A stretch of DNA of 64,000 nucleotides from Dyella sp. S184 (GCF_009766065.1 NZ_LMUE01000002.1:183599-247598), one strand, 5' to 3'. Counted from the stretch's first letter, positions 41,291 to 50,162 are shown. Notes: a model not told the origin generated them from the letters alone. Made by a program: numbers and translations.

Positions 41291-42262
41291 CTACGATGGT
41301 GCTCGCATCAGGGTGTCCCGCGGTAACTCTCCAAACAAGTCGCGGTAGTGACCAGCGAAACGAGACAGATCCCACAGTCCGCAACTCAGCGCCACCGATT
41401 TCACCGAATGTCGGCTTATGTCGGAAAGGGAAAGGTTCTTGCAGGCTGTGCAGAGTCGCAGCATCGTCAGATATTGAATCGGCGAAATGCCAAGCAGATC
41501 GTCGAATGCATAACGCAGCGCGCGTTCACTCACCCCGATCGCGGTACAAACCTCGTTGCTATAGATGTCATGACGCATGTTGGCGCACATGAATTGCTCC
41601 GCGCGCTGCACGATGAGATAACGAGTGCGACGCCCGTGCGAACACTGCGGACGATCCTCCGCACGCACGGACAGACCGGCCAGCAGGTGGCTGCCCAGCA
41701 ACACCTCGATATCGTCACCCTGCGGAATCTGTGCGCGCGCATGGGAGTGATCACAGCTCAGACATTGGCGGATCCGCTCGAACTGCGCCCGCAACTCCTG
41801 TGCCAGTGGTCGCTCGCTCGACAGGTTGAACAGCGACAGCAGCTGCGCCGGAATCTCGGCTTGGTGCGGCACAAGTTCGGCTAACTTCCGTTGCAGCCGT
41901 TCAAGCGGCACCAGCAACATACTGATTTGGCTGCCGGCGCACAGCATAAAATCGCTTACGGTTTCGGGAAGAACGGTGAACGCCATGCCAGATCGAAGAG
42001 ACGTGCCATGACACCAACTAGCCTCAGGCGTGTAGTGGATGTGGCCGATCAGACACCAGTTCACCGGCAACACAAAGCGCCCGCGGAACGAAAAGTTGGT
42101 TTCACCGCCGCAGAAGATCGCCCCATTCAGTACTTTGGAGTCGACAGTAGCCCATGCGCTGCGGGCATCCAGCAGTACGACATCCATCATGCAGACTTGC
42201 AGGATCCCGCTGAGGGAAACCAGGTTGCATGAACGCAAATTGATGTCTTGCCAAACGTCCAT
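41291..42262 (-). CDS. AraC-family transcriptional regulator
   Basis: 323 residues from ATG 42262 (GAGAGG upstream); an in-frame ATG at 42310 is an alternative. The N-terminal half has no recognised ligand-binding fold but resembles the sensor part of EutR-like regulators (FSFRGRFVLPVNWCLIGHIH). The C-terminal half is a double helix-turn-helix: EVCTAIGVSERALRYAFDDL then LGISPIQYLTMLRL and VALSCGLWDLSRFAGHYRDLFG. It lies upstream of the adhesin gene on the same strand, so control of that gene is possible but unproven. Confidence 0.85.
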   Translation of the reverse strand: MDVWQDINLRSCNLVSLSGILQVCMMDVVLLDARSAWATVDSKVLNGAIFCGGETNFSFRGRFVLPVNWCLIGHIHYTPEASWCHGTSLRSGMAFTVLPETVSDFMLCAGSQISMLLVPLERLQRKLAELVPHQAEIPAQLLSLFNLSSERPLAQELRAQFERIRQCLSCDHSHARAQIPQGDDIEVLLGSHLLAGLSVRAEDRPQCSHGRRTRYLIVQRAEQFMCANMRHDIYSNEVCTAIGVSERALRYAFDDLLGISPIQYLTMLRLCTACKNLSLSDISRHSVKSVALSCGLWDLSRFAGHYRDLFGELPRDTLMRAPS

Positions 42263-42374
42263 TGATCCGAGGCCTCTCCATGACGTCCCAACTCCGTCGA
42301 CGGTGCCCATACCGCTTAATCAAGATCATGAACTGGCTTGTGACTGATCGGGGCTGCAACTCAAAGCATCTCAA

Positions 42375-42599
42375 CTACATGCGCTGACATGGACCGCGTC
42401 CAGTGAAATCGGGGACGCCGAAACCAAAACAGTTGAGTAATGCTGTCACCCTCGACGTGTCCTTGGTGTGTCCCTTATGTGTCGCCGGCGTGATCTTGGC
42501 GTGATACCGGATCGCGAAGCATTGCCCGCGCTGGCGATTCCGACCCTGCGCGCATTGAGCGCGCCAATCTGATGGCGCATTGGCTCCCTCGTTCGGCAT
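42375..42599 (-). pseudogene. Possible remnant of an integrase core-binding domain
   Basis: A 74-codon frame contains AIRYHAKITPATHKGHTKDTSRVTALL, which recalls the core-binding domain of phage-type tyrosine recombinases (a helix ending in RYxxEITPxxKG followed by a second helix with RIxxLL). No catalytic domain or start context is present. It is offered as a decayed fragment only; the rest of 42311-42630 shows nothing. Confidence 0.25.
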
Positions 42600-42630
42600 G
42601 CGGCCGGCCTTCGTGGGGGAACTAAAGTGA

Positions 42631-43089
42631 TCAGCCGCTGCGCGGCTTCGTCGATGCTCGGGTATGCAAGATAGCGGGATCGGCTTCGTCGGTCGTCACC
42701 GTGGGCGGATGATTCCCAGCTATGGCTCGTGAAGGGATTCGTCTGTCAACAGAGAGTCGACGGTGGCGAAATCGATGAAAAATACCGTGGCGTGTCAACA
42801 GTGCGACCCCAAGCATGACGGCAAACGCACCATAGCCGTAAAGCGCGGGCAGTACTTGTTGCCAGATCAATCCGCTCGTACGCCCACCGAACTGATCAAC
42901 CGTTGGCAGCAGGGCCGTTTCGAAACCGAACAACGTACCCTGCACCGCGGCGATCAGCGCCAGCAGCAACGCCACGAAATCAAAAATGCGCCGGCCCGAG
43001 GTTCGCGGCAGATTTCTGGGATAGGCCCAGTAGGCCCAGCACAGGATCAGCAACCACGGCGCAAGCAACAGGATGGCCAGGTAACGCAT
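42631..43089 (-). CDS. Small inner-membrane protein of unknown function
   Basis: 152 residues with three predicted membrane segments: residues 4-22 (LAILLLAPWLLILCWAYWAY), 37-60 and 80-100. The cationic loop PRNLPRTSGRRIFDF lies between the first two. The part after HRFRHRR (about 45 residues, polar and Arg/Thr-rich) looks like non-conserved read-through and may be the result of a lost stop codon. It is next to trpS on the same strand. Confidence 0.65.
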   Translation of the reverse strand: MRYLAILLLAPWLLILCWAYWAYPRNLPRTSGRRIFDFVALLLALIAAVQGTLFGFETALLPTVDQFGGRTSGLIWQQVLPALYGYGAFAVMLGVALLTRHGIFHRFRHRRLSVDRRIPSRAIAGNHPPTVTTDEADPAILHTRASTKPRSG

Positions 43090-43124
43090 CGATCAATCAC
43101 TCCGTCGGTTTGAACCGCCGCGCA

Positions 43125-44489
43125 TCAATCCTGCGCAGCGAGCCGATCCAGCGCTTCGCGCAGCCTCAGCAGGGCTTCGTCACGTGACTGCTCATCGCGG
43201 TAGTCGGGTGTGCTGGCGACCTGCTCGCCATCCAGCTCCAAGGTCATGCCCTGCGGCTGGATCTGCAGCACGGTACCGGCCGCACCCAGCGTCTTGAGGC
43301 GCTTCTGCAGCGCGCCGGCCGCCTTCGGATCGGCGAACGAGATCGACAACAGCAACTCCTCGCCTTCCGCGGAGAACAGGCGAAAACGGAAGTTACCATC
43401 GGCATCGCGGAAACTGGCGAAGCGCGGCATTTTGTCCTGCTTCGTGACCGTCTTCGGCGAGGCCGTGATGGCCGCCGACGTACTGGCCGAACGCAGCCCC
43501 AGCGCATCGCGCAAGGCGGCGATCTTGGGCGTGGCGATCGCACGCGCCTTCTGCGCACCCTGCTGCAGGATCGTCTCGATCGCTGCCGGATCAGCCATGA
43601 ACACCTCGTAGCGCTCACGCATCGGCGCCACATCGGTCTCGATGCGTTCGTACAGCACCTGTTTCGCATCGCCCCAGCCGAGGCCATCCAGCAGGGCCTG
43701 ATGGAATGCCGCCGTCTCGGCCTCACTGGCAAACGCACGGAAGATGGTGAACAGCGCAGAGCTGTCCGGGTCCTTCGGCTCACCAGGCAGGCGCGAATCG
43801 GTGACGATGCGCATGATCGCCTCGCGCAGTTGCTTCTTGCCACCAGCGAACAATGGAATCGTGTTGTCGTAGCTCTTGGACATCTTGCGGCCGTCCAGGC
43901 CCGGCAGGGTAGCCACCTGCTCCTCGATCAGCGCTTCAGGCAACACGAAAAACTCTCGACCATGGATATGGTTGAAACGCTGACCGAGGTCACGTGCCAT
44001 CTCGATATGCTGGATCTGGTCGCGCCCCACCGGCACCTTGTGCGCGTCGAAGGCAAGGATATCGGCCGCCATCAGCACCGGATACATGTACAGGCCGGCG
44101 GTGATGCCCGCATCGGCGTCCTCGCCCGTCTCCGTATTCCGATCCACCGCCGCCTTGTAGGCGTGCGCACGGTTCAGCATGCCTTTGGCAGCGACGCAGG
44201 TGAGGAACCAGGTCAACTCGGGAATTTCTGGGATGTCCGACTGGCGATAGAACGTGACCCGCTGCGGATCGAGGCCGGCGGCGAGCCAGGTCGCGGCGAT
44301 CTCCAGGCGCGAGCGCTCGATCCGCGCTGCATCGTCACTCTTGATCAGCGCGTGATAGTCGGCCATGAAGTAGAACGCATCGACGTCAGCGCGCCGGCTG
44401 GCTTCGACGGCCGGGCGGATCGCACCCACGTAATTGCCCAGGTGCGGGGTACCGGTGGTGGTGATGCCGGTGAGGACTCGAGTCTGCAT
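43125..44489 (-). CDS. trpS: Tryptophanyl-tRNA synthetase with C-terminal extension
   Basis: 454 residues from ATG 44489 (a longer reading to 44549 lacks conservation). The class I signatures are TGTPHLGNY (HIGH equivalent) at residue 11 and KMSKS near 203. Compared with the 330-residue form, about 100 extra residues follow the anticodon-binding part. They start with a Ser/Thr/Ala-rich linker and continue with FRDADGNFRFRLFSAEGEELLLSI and a second strand-helix unit, reminiscent of DUF1508-type domains. It charges tRNA-Trp; the extension may add tRNA or partner contacts. Confidence 0.95.
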   Translation of the reverse strand: MQTRVLTGITTTGTPHLGNYVGAIRPAVEASRRADVDAFYFMADYHALIKSDDAARIERSRLEIAATWLAAGLDPQRVTFYRQSDIPEIPELTWFLTCVAAKGMLNRAHAYKAAVDRNTETGEDADAGITAGLYMYPVLMAADILAFDAHKVPVGRDQIQHIEMARDLGQRFNHIHGREFFVLPEALIEEQVATLPGLDGRKMSKSYDNTIPLFAGGKKQLREAIMRIVTDSRLPGEPKDPDSSALFTIFRAFASEAETAAFHQALLDGLGWGDAKQVLYERIETDVAPMRERYEVFMADPAAIETILQQGAQKARAIATPKIAALRDALGLRSASTSAAITASPKTVTKQDKMPRFASFRDADGNFRFRLFSAEGEELLLSISFADPKAAGALQKRLKTLGAAGTVLQIQPQGMTLELDGEQVASTPDYRDEQSRDEALLRLREALDRLAAQD

Positions 44490-44523
44490 TAGGGTTCGCT
44501 TGTGATGTCTTCGAGCAGCGCAA

Positions 44524-45438
44524 TCAGCGCAGCAGCGTGGATTTGCCAAACAGCGATTCGACCAGGTCCACCGCCAGCTTGGCGGTCTGGTTGCGCTTGT
44601 CGTACGCCGGGTTCAGCTCGACGATGTCCAGCGATGCCATGCAACCGGTGTCGGCGATCATCTCCATGCACAGCTGCGCCTCGCGGTAATCCGGACCACC
44701 ACGCACGGTGGTGCCGACGCCAGGTGCAATGCTGGGATCGAGGAAATCCACGTCGAAGCTCACGTGCAGATGGGTATTTCCATCGACGCCGGCCAACGCC
44801 TCTTCCATGACGCCCTTCATGCCAATCTCGTCGATGCGGCGCATGTCGAACACACTCATGCGCGCCTCGCGCACCAGTTGCTTTTCGCCTTCGTCGACCG
44901 AGCGGATGCCGATATAGCGGAAAACGTCAGGCGTGGTTGCCGGCGTATTGCCAGTGAGACCGGTGAGCTCGGCCGGCCCGGTGCCGCACAGGCAGGCCAC
45001 CGGCATGCCATGGATGTTGCCCGACGGCGTGGCCTGCGCGGTATTGAAATCGGTATGCGCATCCAGCCACAGCACGCGCAGTTGCTTGCCTTCGTCGTGG
45101 CAATGGCGCGCCACGGCCGAAATCGAACCAATCGCCAGGCAATGATCCCCGCCCAGCATGATCGGCAGGCGAGCTGCCTGAAGCTCCTGGTGTACAGCCG
45201 TATAGACGGCCGTATTCCAGGCCACCACCTCGTCCAGATGACGGTAACCGTGCGTGGGCGGCTGCCATGGATTGAGCGGCCCCTGCAGGTTGCCGCGGTC
45301 GATCACCTGTAGCCCACGGCGTTCCAGCCTGGCCGCCAGGTTGGCTACCCGCAGTGCTTCCGGCCCCATCGCGGCACCGCGATGTCCGGCGCCGATGTCG
45401 GTCGGCACACCAATCAGTGAAACGATCCGCTTGTTCAT
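44524..45438 (-). CDS. rocF: Arginase
   Basis: 304 residues from ATG 45438. The dimanganese motifs of the ureohydrolase fold are complete: GGDHCLAIG, WLDAHTDFNT with GNIHGMP, and SFDVDFLDPSIAPGVGT. The C-terminal LDIVELNPAYD is also typical. It hydrolyses arginine to ornithine and urea. trpS starts 34 bp downstream on the same strand, so the two may be co-transcribed. Confidence 0.95.
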   Translation of the reverse strand: MNKRIVSLIGVPTDIGAGHRGAAMGPEALRVANLAARLERRGLQVIDRGNLQGPLNPWQPPTHGYRHLDEVVAWNTAVYTAVHQELQAARLPIMLGGDHCLAIGSISAVARHCHDEGKQLRVLWLDAHTDFNTAQATPSGNIHGMPVACLCGTGPAELTGLTGNTPATTPDVFRYIGIRSVDEGEKQLVREARMSVFDMRRIDEIGMKGVMEEALAGVDGNTHLHVSFDVDFLDPSIAPGVGTTVRGGPDYREAQLCMEMIADTGCMASLDIVELNPAYDKRNQTAKLAVDLVESLFGKSTLLR

Positions 45439-46174
45439 GAGCTTGTCTACCTGCGTGTGGCATCTGATGGCGCAGGCCAGAGCCATCGCGCACCACCAGC
45501 GTCGGTGTAGCGGCAGCGACCCGCGAAACACGACTTCGCGCCGTTGCTTCCGGGTGTACTGCCGCCGTCCCCGTGAAAAGGGGCTCGCAACATGCCTCAT
45601 GTGCGAACCCACCGAAGTTTACCGGAACGGGATCACCCACGCCCTGCGGGCCGTGCCAGGGCCGTCCTGCATGTCGGACGTCAAGCATGCGAGCACGATC
45701 GAACCCCCGTTCGGCACCAACAGTACATGCAGGAATACTGCGACGGCATGCCACAGCCCCCAGACAGGAGGCCGCCTACCGGATCACGCCAGCCAGTCGA
45801 CCCATCATCGAGTCGCGGGCAAGCAGCGCACCGTATTTCATCGCAGCATGATTCAGCCGGATTCAATCTGGCGACTTCGCGCCAACTCATCCTCACGGCG
45901 CGATCGCGCCCCGGGATACCAAGACACTAACTCGTCGCAGATAGCCACGCCTTCTGGCCGCGTATCCCGTACGACCTTCCCCATCCGCATCCCTGCAAAC
46001 AACGCCACAGCACGCCGGAAGGCGGAGTGCGCAATAAACGTTTGCATGCCATTGATCCCCGGCTGCCCCTGTGCAACCGCCGGCCGAGCATAGCAAGTTC
46101 TTACGTTGCGTGCGCCACCTCATTTCCCATAGGAAATCGTCGATGCGGACGCTGCAGATACCGCGCCTTTCGCT
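45439..46174. other. Long stretch with no confident gene
   Basis: 735 bp upstream of the arginase gene. Frames here are Cys/Arg-rich and look like chance readings, except a weak minus-strand candidate at 45853-46047. It may be decayed coding sequence. No hairpin with a T-run was noticed. Confidence 0.5.
45853..46047 (-). CDS. Possible small hypothetical protein
   Basis: 64 codons with GGGGAT upstream of the ATG. The product (starting MQTFIAHSAFRRAVALFAGM) is basic, has one mildly hydrophobic helix, and contains AICDELVSWYPGARS. There is no family match from memory; the call rests only on the ribosome site and a reasonable composition. Confidence 0.25.
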   Translation of the reverse strand: MQTFIAHSAFRRAVALFAGMRMGKVVRDTRPEGVAICDELVSWYPGARSRREDELARSRQIESG

Positions 46175-46426
46175 CTAGCGATAGCAATACAGACTCTCTG
46201 CCTGCGGATCCGGCACATGGCCGTATTTCGCCAGAATGACCGGATCCGAATACTCGCCACGGTCCGTGTCTGCGGCCTGCGCATACACCAGTACCCCTTC
46301 GCACTCCCTGGCAAGCTGCTCGCCGCGGCGACGCGCAAACTCCTCCATGCCATGAAGCACTGGCTTCTCGGGCAAGACCGCTCCATCCACTTCGTGAAAG
46401 CTCTGCACCACGTAGAGTGTTTCCAT
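46175..46426 (-). CDS. Small conserved hypothetical protein
   Basis: 83 residues from ATG 46426 with GAGGG upstream. The layout METLYVVQSFHEVDGAVLPE, then EEFARRRGEQLARECEGVLVYAQAAD, then DPVILAKYGHVP matches a family of small proteins seen in rhizobia and Burkholderiales, with a strand, a helix and a strand ending in ILxxYG. The function is unknown. The stop is close to a short inverted repeat near 46130. Confidence 0.65.
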   Translation of the reverse strand: METLYVVQSFHEVDGAVLPEKPVLHGMEEFARRRGEQLARECEGVLVYAQAADTDRGEYSDPVILAKYGHVPDPQAESLYCYR

Positions 46427-46620
46427 GATCTGCCCTCGTGTCTTACTCCGCATAACCCCCGCATAAGCCTGCAGATGTGTGAGTACACGATTCGCGACGA
46501 AGTCGTTAAGTGTTTGTCGAGTGTTCAGCCAAAACGGCCCAAAGCTTGATAGCCCGTCACATGCCCTTTTCAGTCCGTCGGGTCTCATCGGTCTTCCAGC
46601 TATCAACGGAGAGGATCGAC

Positions 46621-47289
46621 ATGACCACACAACACGTTTGCCAGGTGCTCGGCAGTGCATTGCTTCTGAGTCTGGCTTGCGCAGCGATGGCCCAGTCCGA
46701 CGGGTCGGTAGATGCAAAGAGTTCGACCAACGCCACGGACAGCACGTTCATGCAGCATGCCGCCGCCGATGGTCTGGCTGAAGTGCAATTGGGCCAGATG
46801 GCGCTGGAAAAGTCTTCCGATGCGCAAGTCAAGCAGCTCGCGCAGGGCATCGTCGATGACCACACCAAGGCCAACGACCAGTTGAAAGCGCTGGCCCAGA
46901 GCAAACAGGTGACACTCCCCACCGCGCCCACGTCGGACGCACTGAAAGAGAGCAAGGATCTGCAAGCGAAGAACGGCGACGCCTTTGATCAGGCGTGGTT
47001 GAAGGACATGGTCAAGGACCATCAGGCCGCCGTGAAAATGTTCACTCAGGAAAGCAAGCAGGCGAAAGACCCGGATGTGCATCAGTTCGCGCAGACCACG
47101 CTGCCAACACTGAATACCCATCTGCAGATGGCCACGAAACTGGCAGCCATACCCGATGCGCGCGACAAGGCCATGGATCAAACCACCAAATCGATGGCAG
47201 GCAATCCGATGGGCAGCATGCCCACAACCGCCGCGCCAACGGCCACGCCACCAGCCAGCGATGCGCCATCGCCAGCCATCAAGCATTGA
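46621..47289 (+). CDS. DUF4142 periplasmic protein
   Basis: 222 residues from ATG 46621 (GGAGAGG upstream). The signal peptide is cleaved near AMA-QS. The DUF4142 helical-bundle domain runs from about 40 to 175: FMQHAAADGLAEVQLGQMAL, DHTKANDQLKALA, and WLKDMVKDHQAAVKMFTQE with paired His residues that recall ferritin-like metal sites, then THLQMATKL. A Pro/Thr/Ala-rich tail ends the protein. The role is unknown; relatives are stress- or exopolysaccharide-linked. Confidence 0.88.
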   Translation: MTTQHVCQVLGSALLLSLACAAMAQSDGSVDAKSSTNATDSTFMQHAAADGLAEVQLGQMALEKSSDAQVKQLAQGIVDDHTKANDQLKALAQSKQVTLPTAPTSDALKESKDLQAKNGDAFDQAWLKDMVKDHQAAVKMFTQESKQAKDPDVHQFAQTTLPTLNTHLQMATKLAAIPDARDKAMDQTTKSMAGNPMGSMPTTAAPTATPPASDAPSPAIKH

Positions 47290-47373
47290 CCATGCATGAT
47301 GTCCCAGACGGCTGATCAACTTGGTCCGGACCGACGGAGTTGGGGACTGGCTGTCGAACCAATCGGAAATTTT

Positions 47374-47408
47374 CAAAACAAAAAGGGCCCGCATCACTGC
47401 GGGCCCTT
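47374..47408 (-). terminator. Terminator for the minus-strand small genes
   Basis: Stem AAGGGCCCGCA / TGCGGGCCCTT with loop TCAC. The T-rich tract (TTTTTGTTTTG) follows the stem only on the minus strand, so it ends transcription coming from 47.99 kb. Confidence 0.75.
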
Positions 47409-47559
47409 CGCTGTAACTGGTGCGGCACCCGGCACCGCATGGTGCCTTTTAAAGCCTTATCTCATGCCATTTCAGTCTATGTGATGTTTGCAATTGTCCC
47501 CAAAGTTGCCCCCAGGCTTTGCCAGCTGCCCTGCCCCTTTCAGCACCTAAGCAAGTGGT

Positions 47560-47745
47560 CTATGCCACGTCGGAAGCGTCGAAGACTACCAGCGTGAACC
47601 GGGTGGCGAGGTACAGCCCGACCACGCCTACCTCGGTGCTGCGAGTAGCGCGGATCGCCTCGATCAGCTCCTGATCGCTGCAGCTGAAGCATCCACACCA
47701 GTGCGCGCGGCTCAATGGGCTGCCTAGGTCGATCCTTTCATCCAT
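47560..47745 (-). CDS. Small DUF3606-like protein
   Basis: 61 residues from ATG 47745 (a GTG at 47754 is an alternative). The text DERIDLGSPLSRAHWCGCFSCSDQELIEAI resembles DUF3606 (a short strand, a helix with WC, then C.xxELxEAI), followed by VGVVGLYLATR. These are small proteins of unknown function. It follows the next gene by nine bases and they share a terminator. Confidence 0.5.
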   Translation of the reverse strand: MDERIDLGSPLSRAHWCGCFSCSDQELIEAIRATRSTEVGVVGLYLATRFTLVVFDASDVA

Positions 47746-47754
47746 GACACGCAC

Positions 47755-47985
47755 TCACGCCGCACTGGTGCCTGCGGCCCGGTCGAAGTGCGCCAACCTC
47801 ATCAGCGAACCGAGTCCGCGCATTTCAACGCAGGTCGGTTGGCCGTTCCGATAGTGCTCGTCGCGGGCCGCCTCTCGAGCCAGCTTAATCGCGGGGCTGA
47901 GCTGCATCTGGGTGAACAGAGGCGCGCCCATGCGGCAAATACTCCACTGCCCGTCATCGGCTTGTTTGAGGGTATAGACGACCAT
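47755..47985 (-). CDS. Small hypothetical protein, DUF2188-like layout
   Basis: 76 residues from ATG 47985 (a GTG at 47994 is in frame). MVVYTLKQADDGQWSICRMGAPLFTQMQ followed by AIKLAREAARDEHYRNGQP has the strand-strand-helix layout of small phage and plasmid proteins that bind or mark host factors. No firm family can be given. It is in tandem with the DUF3606-like gene. Confidence 0.5.
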   Translation of the reverse strand: MVVYTLKQADDGQWSICRMGAPLFTQMQLSPAIKLAREAARDEHYRNGQPTCVEMRGLGSLMRLAHFDRAAGTSAA

Positions 47986-47996
47986 GTGGAGCACCC

Positions 47997-48128
47997 ATGC
48001 AAAAGGAAATGCCCGGCCATCTGCTCCGTCAGGCGATAAGCGAACAGGAGCAAGATCGGCTGACCAGACTCACGGACGTCGTCAGGGTGCACGTACTGCT
48101 GCGGAGCGTGAATCGGCGGTCTGCGTGA
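47997..48128 (+). CDS. Possible 43-residue ORF
   Basis: ATG 47997 has GGAG seven bases upstream. The peptide MQKEMPGHLLRQAISEQEQD and onward is charged and helical, with no family match. It overlaps the divergent promoter of the small-gene pair, so it could be a chance reading. Confidence 0.3.
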   Translation: MQKEMPGHLLRQAISEQEQDRLTRLTDVVRVHVLLRSVNRRSA

Positions 48129-48150
48129 AAGCCTGTAGGCGTAAGCCGAC

Positions 48151-48169
48151 GCCAGCTACGCGGAAAAAC
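48151..48169 (+). repeat. Left fragment of the Rhs-associated repeat, copy A
   Basis: GCCAGCTACGCGG followed by AAAAAC matches the start of copy B at 58165 (GCCATCTACACGGG AAAAA). The rest of copy A continues after the IS at 50659. GGAAAAAC at 48162-48169 is the left target duplication. Confidence 0.7.
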
Positions 48170-48245
48170 GGTAGTGTCTCAGTTTGAAATCTAATCCGAT
48201 CGCCGATTCCTTGAGCGGTCAGGCATGCGGCTTCATACTGTAGGT

Positions 48246-48479
48246 ATGCCTACTAAGCCGAAAAGACCCCGCGACCCGAACCAGCTAGCGCACCTCATCG
48301 CTGCGATAGCGACGGGTGAGGCTGATGACGTCAAGACAGACGACGGGAAGAACCCGGCTGCGGTCGCGCTTGGTCGCAAAGGTGGCCTAAAAGGCGGGAA
48401 GGCTCGCGCAGAGTCTATGAGCTCCGAGGAACGATCAACCATCGCCAAGAAAGCTGCTTCAGCCAGATGGAAAAAGTGA
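48246..48479 (+). CDS. KGG-motif small basic protein (IS passenger)
   Basis: 77 residues from ATG 48246. PTKPKRPRDPNQLAHLIAAIATG leads into NPAAVALGRKGGLKGGKARAES and SAEER-type helix with IAKKAASARWKK at the end. Such KGG proteins are common, basic and probably nucleic-acid binding, with unknown role. Here the gene lies 55 bp inside the left inverted repeat of the IS. Confidence 0.7.
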   Translation: MPTKPKRPRDPNQLAHLIAAIATGEADDVKTDDGKNPAAVALGRKGGLKGGKARAESMSSEERSTIAKKAASARWKK

Positions 48480-48561
48480 CTACTTCCTTTTTTCTTTGAC
48501 ATTGCCAGAATAAGGAATAAGATCGTCTCTAGTCTATAGAAAATAGGCTGGAGAAATTTCC

Positions 48562-48954
48562 ATGGCTTATGACATTGATGAAGCAGCAGCAGCTGAGCTT
48601 GAGAGCATCAAGGAGCAAGCTCGTATTCTCAAGGCGCGTAAAGAGGAACTCGATATCTATCTGCGTGTAAAAGCACGCCTGGAGGGCCTTCCTGCCGTAA
48701 AGCAGCCTGCTGCCGTGAATAAATCAGTAACCCCGCGATCAAATTCTACTAAAGCTCTCGTGATTGACTTGGCTACTCAACTGATCGCCGAAAATGGGCA
48801 TGTCACAACGAAAGAGCTTCTAGAGATTGCTAGCTTCAGAGGCATTCATGTCGGGAGCAAAGCTCCGATATTGGCCGTGAGCAAGATGATGAACGGAAGC
48901 GGAGAGTTTCAGCTTAAAAACCGGAAAGAAGGGTGGGTTTTTGCTGAGAAGTGA
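48562..48954 (+). CDS. Coiled-coil plus winged-helix-like protein (IS passenger)
   Basis: 130 residues, GGAG upstream. An N-terminal coiled coil (AAAELESIKEQARILKARKE) is followed by a Val/Asn/Ser linker and a C-terminal domain resembling HARE-HTH or related winged helices: ALVIDLATQLIAENGHVTTKELLEIA, GIHVGSKAPILAVSKMM, and KEGWVFAEK. It may bind DNA. Codon use and AT content are higher than in the core genes. It is not recognised as a standard transposition protein. Confidence 0.65.
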   Translation: MAYDIDEAAAAELESIKEQARILKARKEELDIYLRVKARLEGLPAVKQPAAVNKSVTPRSNSTKALVIDLATQLIAENGHVTTKELLEIASFRGIHVGSKAPILAVSKMMNGSGEFQLKNRKEGWVFAEK

Positions 48955-49286
48955 AGCCCCTAGCCGTTGGCGCGGTGTCGGGGCTTTTATATCAACTCGG
49001 GTGAGCGACCCGGACCAACGCCGTGAGGTCATCACGACATCAGGAACAAAGATGGACTGGCAATCTAGACAGCGCATTGCACCACTAACAATGGTGGTCA
49101 CGATGCGGCTGACACTTACCTTAATACCTTAAGTCACATCCTAAGAACGGCTGAGTTAGGCCGTTCTTAGGACTATTGTCGCCCCATAACCATGACTTGT
49201 CTAGGTATGTGCGGGTGCCTATCAAATCCATTTCAAATTGAACTTTATGCTTGACTAGTCAGGCATGATGGGTTATTGTCCAACCC
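48955..49286. other. Spacer inside the IS, with a hairpin and the transposase promoter
   Basis: No gene. A perfect 12-bp stem-loop (CCTAAGAACGGC / GCCGTTCTTAGG, 49140-49171) without a T-run lies in the middle. The transposase promoter is at the right end. Confidence 0.6.
49251..49279 (+). promoter_or_regulatory. Transposase promoter, possibly leaderless
   Basis: TTGACT (49251-49256), 17-bp spacer, TATTGT (49274-49279). The expected transcript start is at or within a base or two of the ATG at 49287, so the mRNA would have almost no leader. Confidence 0.5.
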
Positions 49287-50162
49287 ATGAACCGCATGCC
49301 GCTAGCAGAACGCGCCAAAATCCTAGGCCTTCTCGTTGAAGGCATGAGCCTGCGTGCGGTTTCGCGGATCGCTGATTGCTCCATCAACACCGTGACCAAG
49401 CTACTTGTAGACGTCGGTACAGCCTGTGCTGAGTTTCAGGACGCAACGATGCGCAACCTGCCTTGCAAGCGCATCCAGTGCGACGAAATCTGGTCGTTCG
49501 TCGGTGCCAAGCAAAAGAACGTCCCGGCTGAGCGCGAAGGTGAGTTCGGCGTCGGTGATGTGTGGACGTGGACGGCCATTTGCGCCGATACCAAGATCAT
49601 TGCTTCATGGATGGTTGGTGATCGTGGCGCTGCCGCTGCAAACGCCTTTATCGCTGATCTGGCGGGACGTCTCTCTAACCGCATCCAGCTCACGACGGAC
49701 GGCCACAAGGTCTACGTGGATGCGGTAGAGCGGGCATTTGGTTCGGATATCGATTACGCCATGCTCATCAAGCTGTTCGGTGAAGGCCCTGTTTCACCGG
49801 AACGCAAGTACAGCCCGAGCGAGCATATCGGCACCAAGACTGTACGCATTGAAGGTGAGCCGAATCCGGCCCATATCTCGACCAGCTACGTAGAGCGCCA
49901 GAATCTGACCATGCGCATGTCGATGCGCCGTTTCACCCGGCTTTCCAATGCTTTCAGCAAGAAGGTGGACAACCATATGCACGCGGTCGCGCTGCACTTC
50001 ATGCATTACAACTTCGGTCGCATCCACAAGACGCTGCGCGTCACCCCCGCGATGGAAGCCGGCGTATCTGACCATGTATGGTCGCTGGAAGAGATTGCGG
50101 CGCTTGTGAAAGAGCCAGTTGCTAAGGCTCGCGGCCCGTACAAGAAGAAACAGGCTGCTTAA
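49287..50162 (+). CDS. IS1-like DDE transposase
   Basis: 291 residues in one frame. An N-terminal helix-turn-helix (AERAKILGLLVEGMSLRAVS, then RIADCSINTVTKLL) precedes the catalytic domain: first Asp in IQCDEIWSFVGAK, second Asp in QLTTDGHKVY, and Glu in TSYVERQNLTMRMSMRR. The basic tail ends KARGPYKKKQAA. Unlike classical IS1, it needs no frameshift between insA and insB. The match to this family and the 8-bp target duplication agree. Confidence 0.88.
   Translation: MNRMPLAERAKILGLLVEGMSLRAVSRIADCSINTVTKLLVDVGTACAEFQDATMRNLPCKRIQCDEIWSFVGAKQKNVPAEREGEFGVGDVWTWTAICADTKIIASWMVGDRGAAAANAFIADLAGRLSNRIQLTTDGHKVYVDAVERAFGSDIDYAMLIKLFGEGPVSPERKYSPSEHIGTKTVRIEGEPNPAHISTSYVERQNLTMRMSMRRFTRLSNAFSKKVDNHMHAVALHFMHYNFGRIHKTLRVTPAMEAGVSDHVWSLEEIAALVKEPVAKARGPYKKKQAA

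Noticed and set aside
47374..47408. tRNA or small RNA as an attachment site at the left edge of the accessory region
   Set aside because: It is a plain hairpin with a T-tract on the minus strand; no cloverleaf or T-loop consensus was found.
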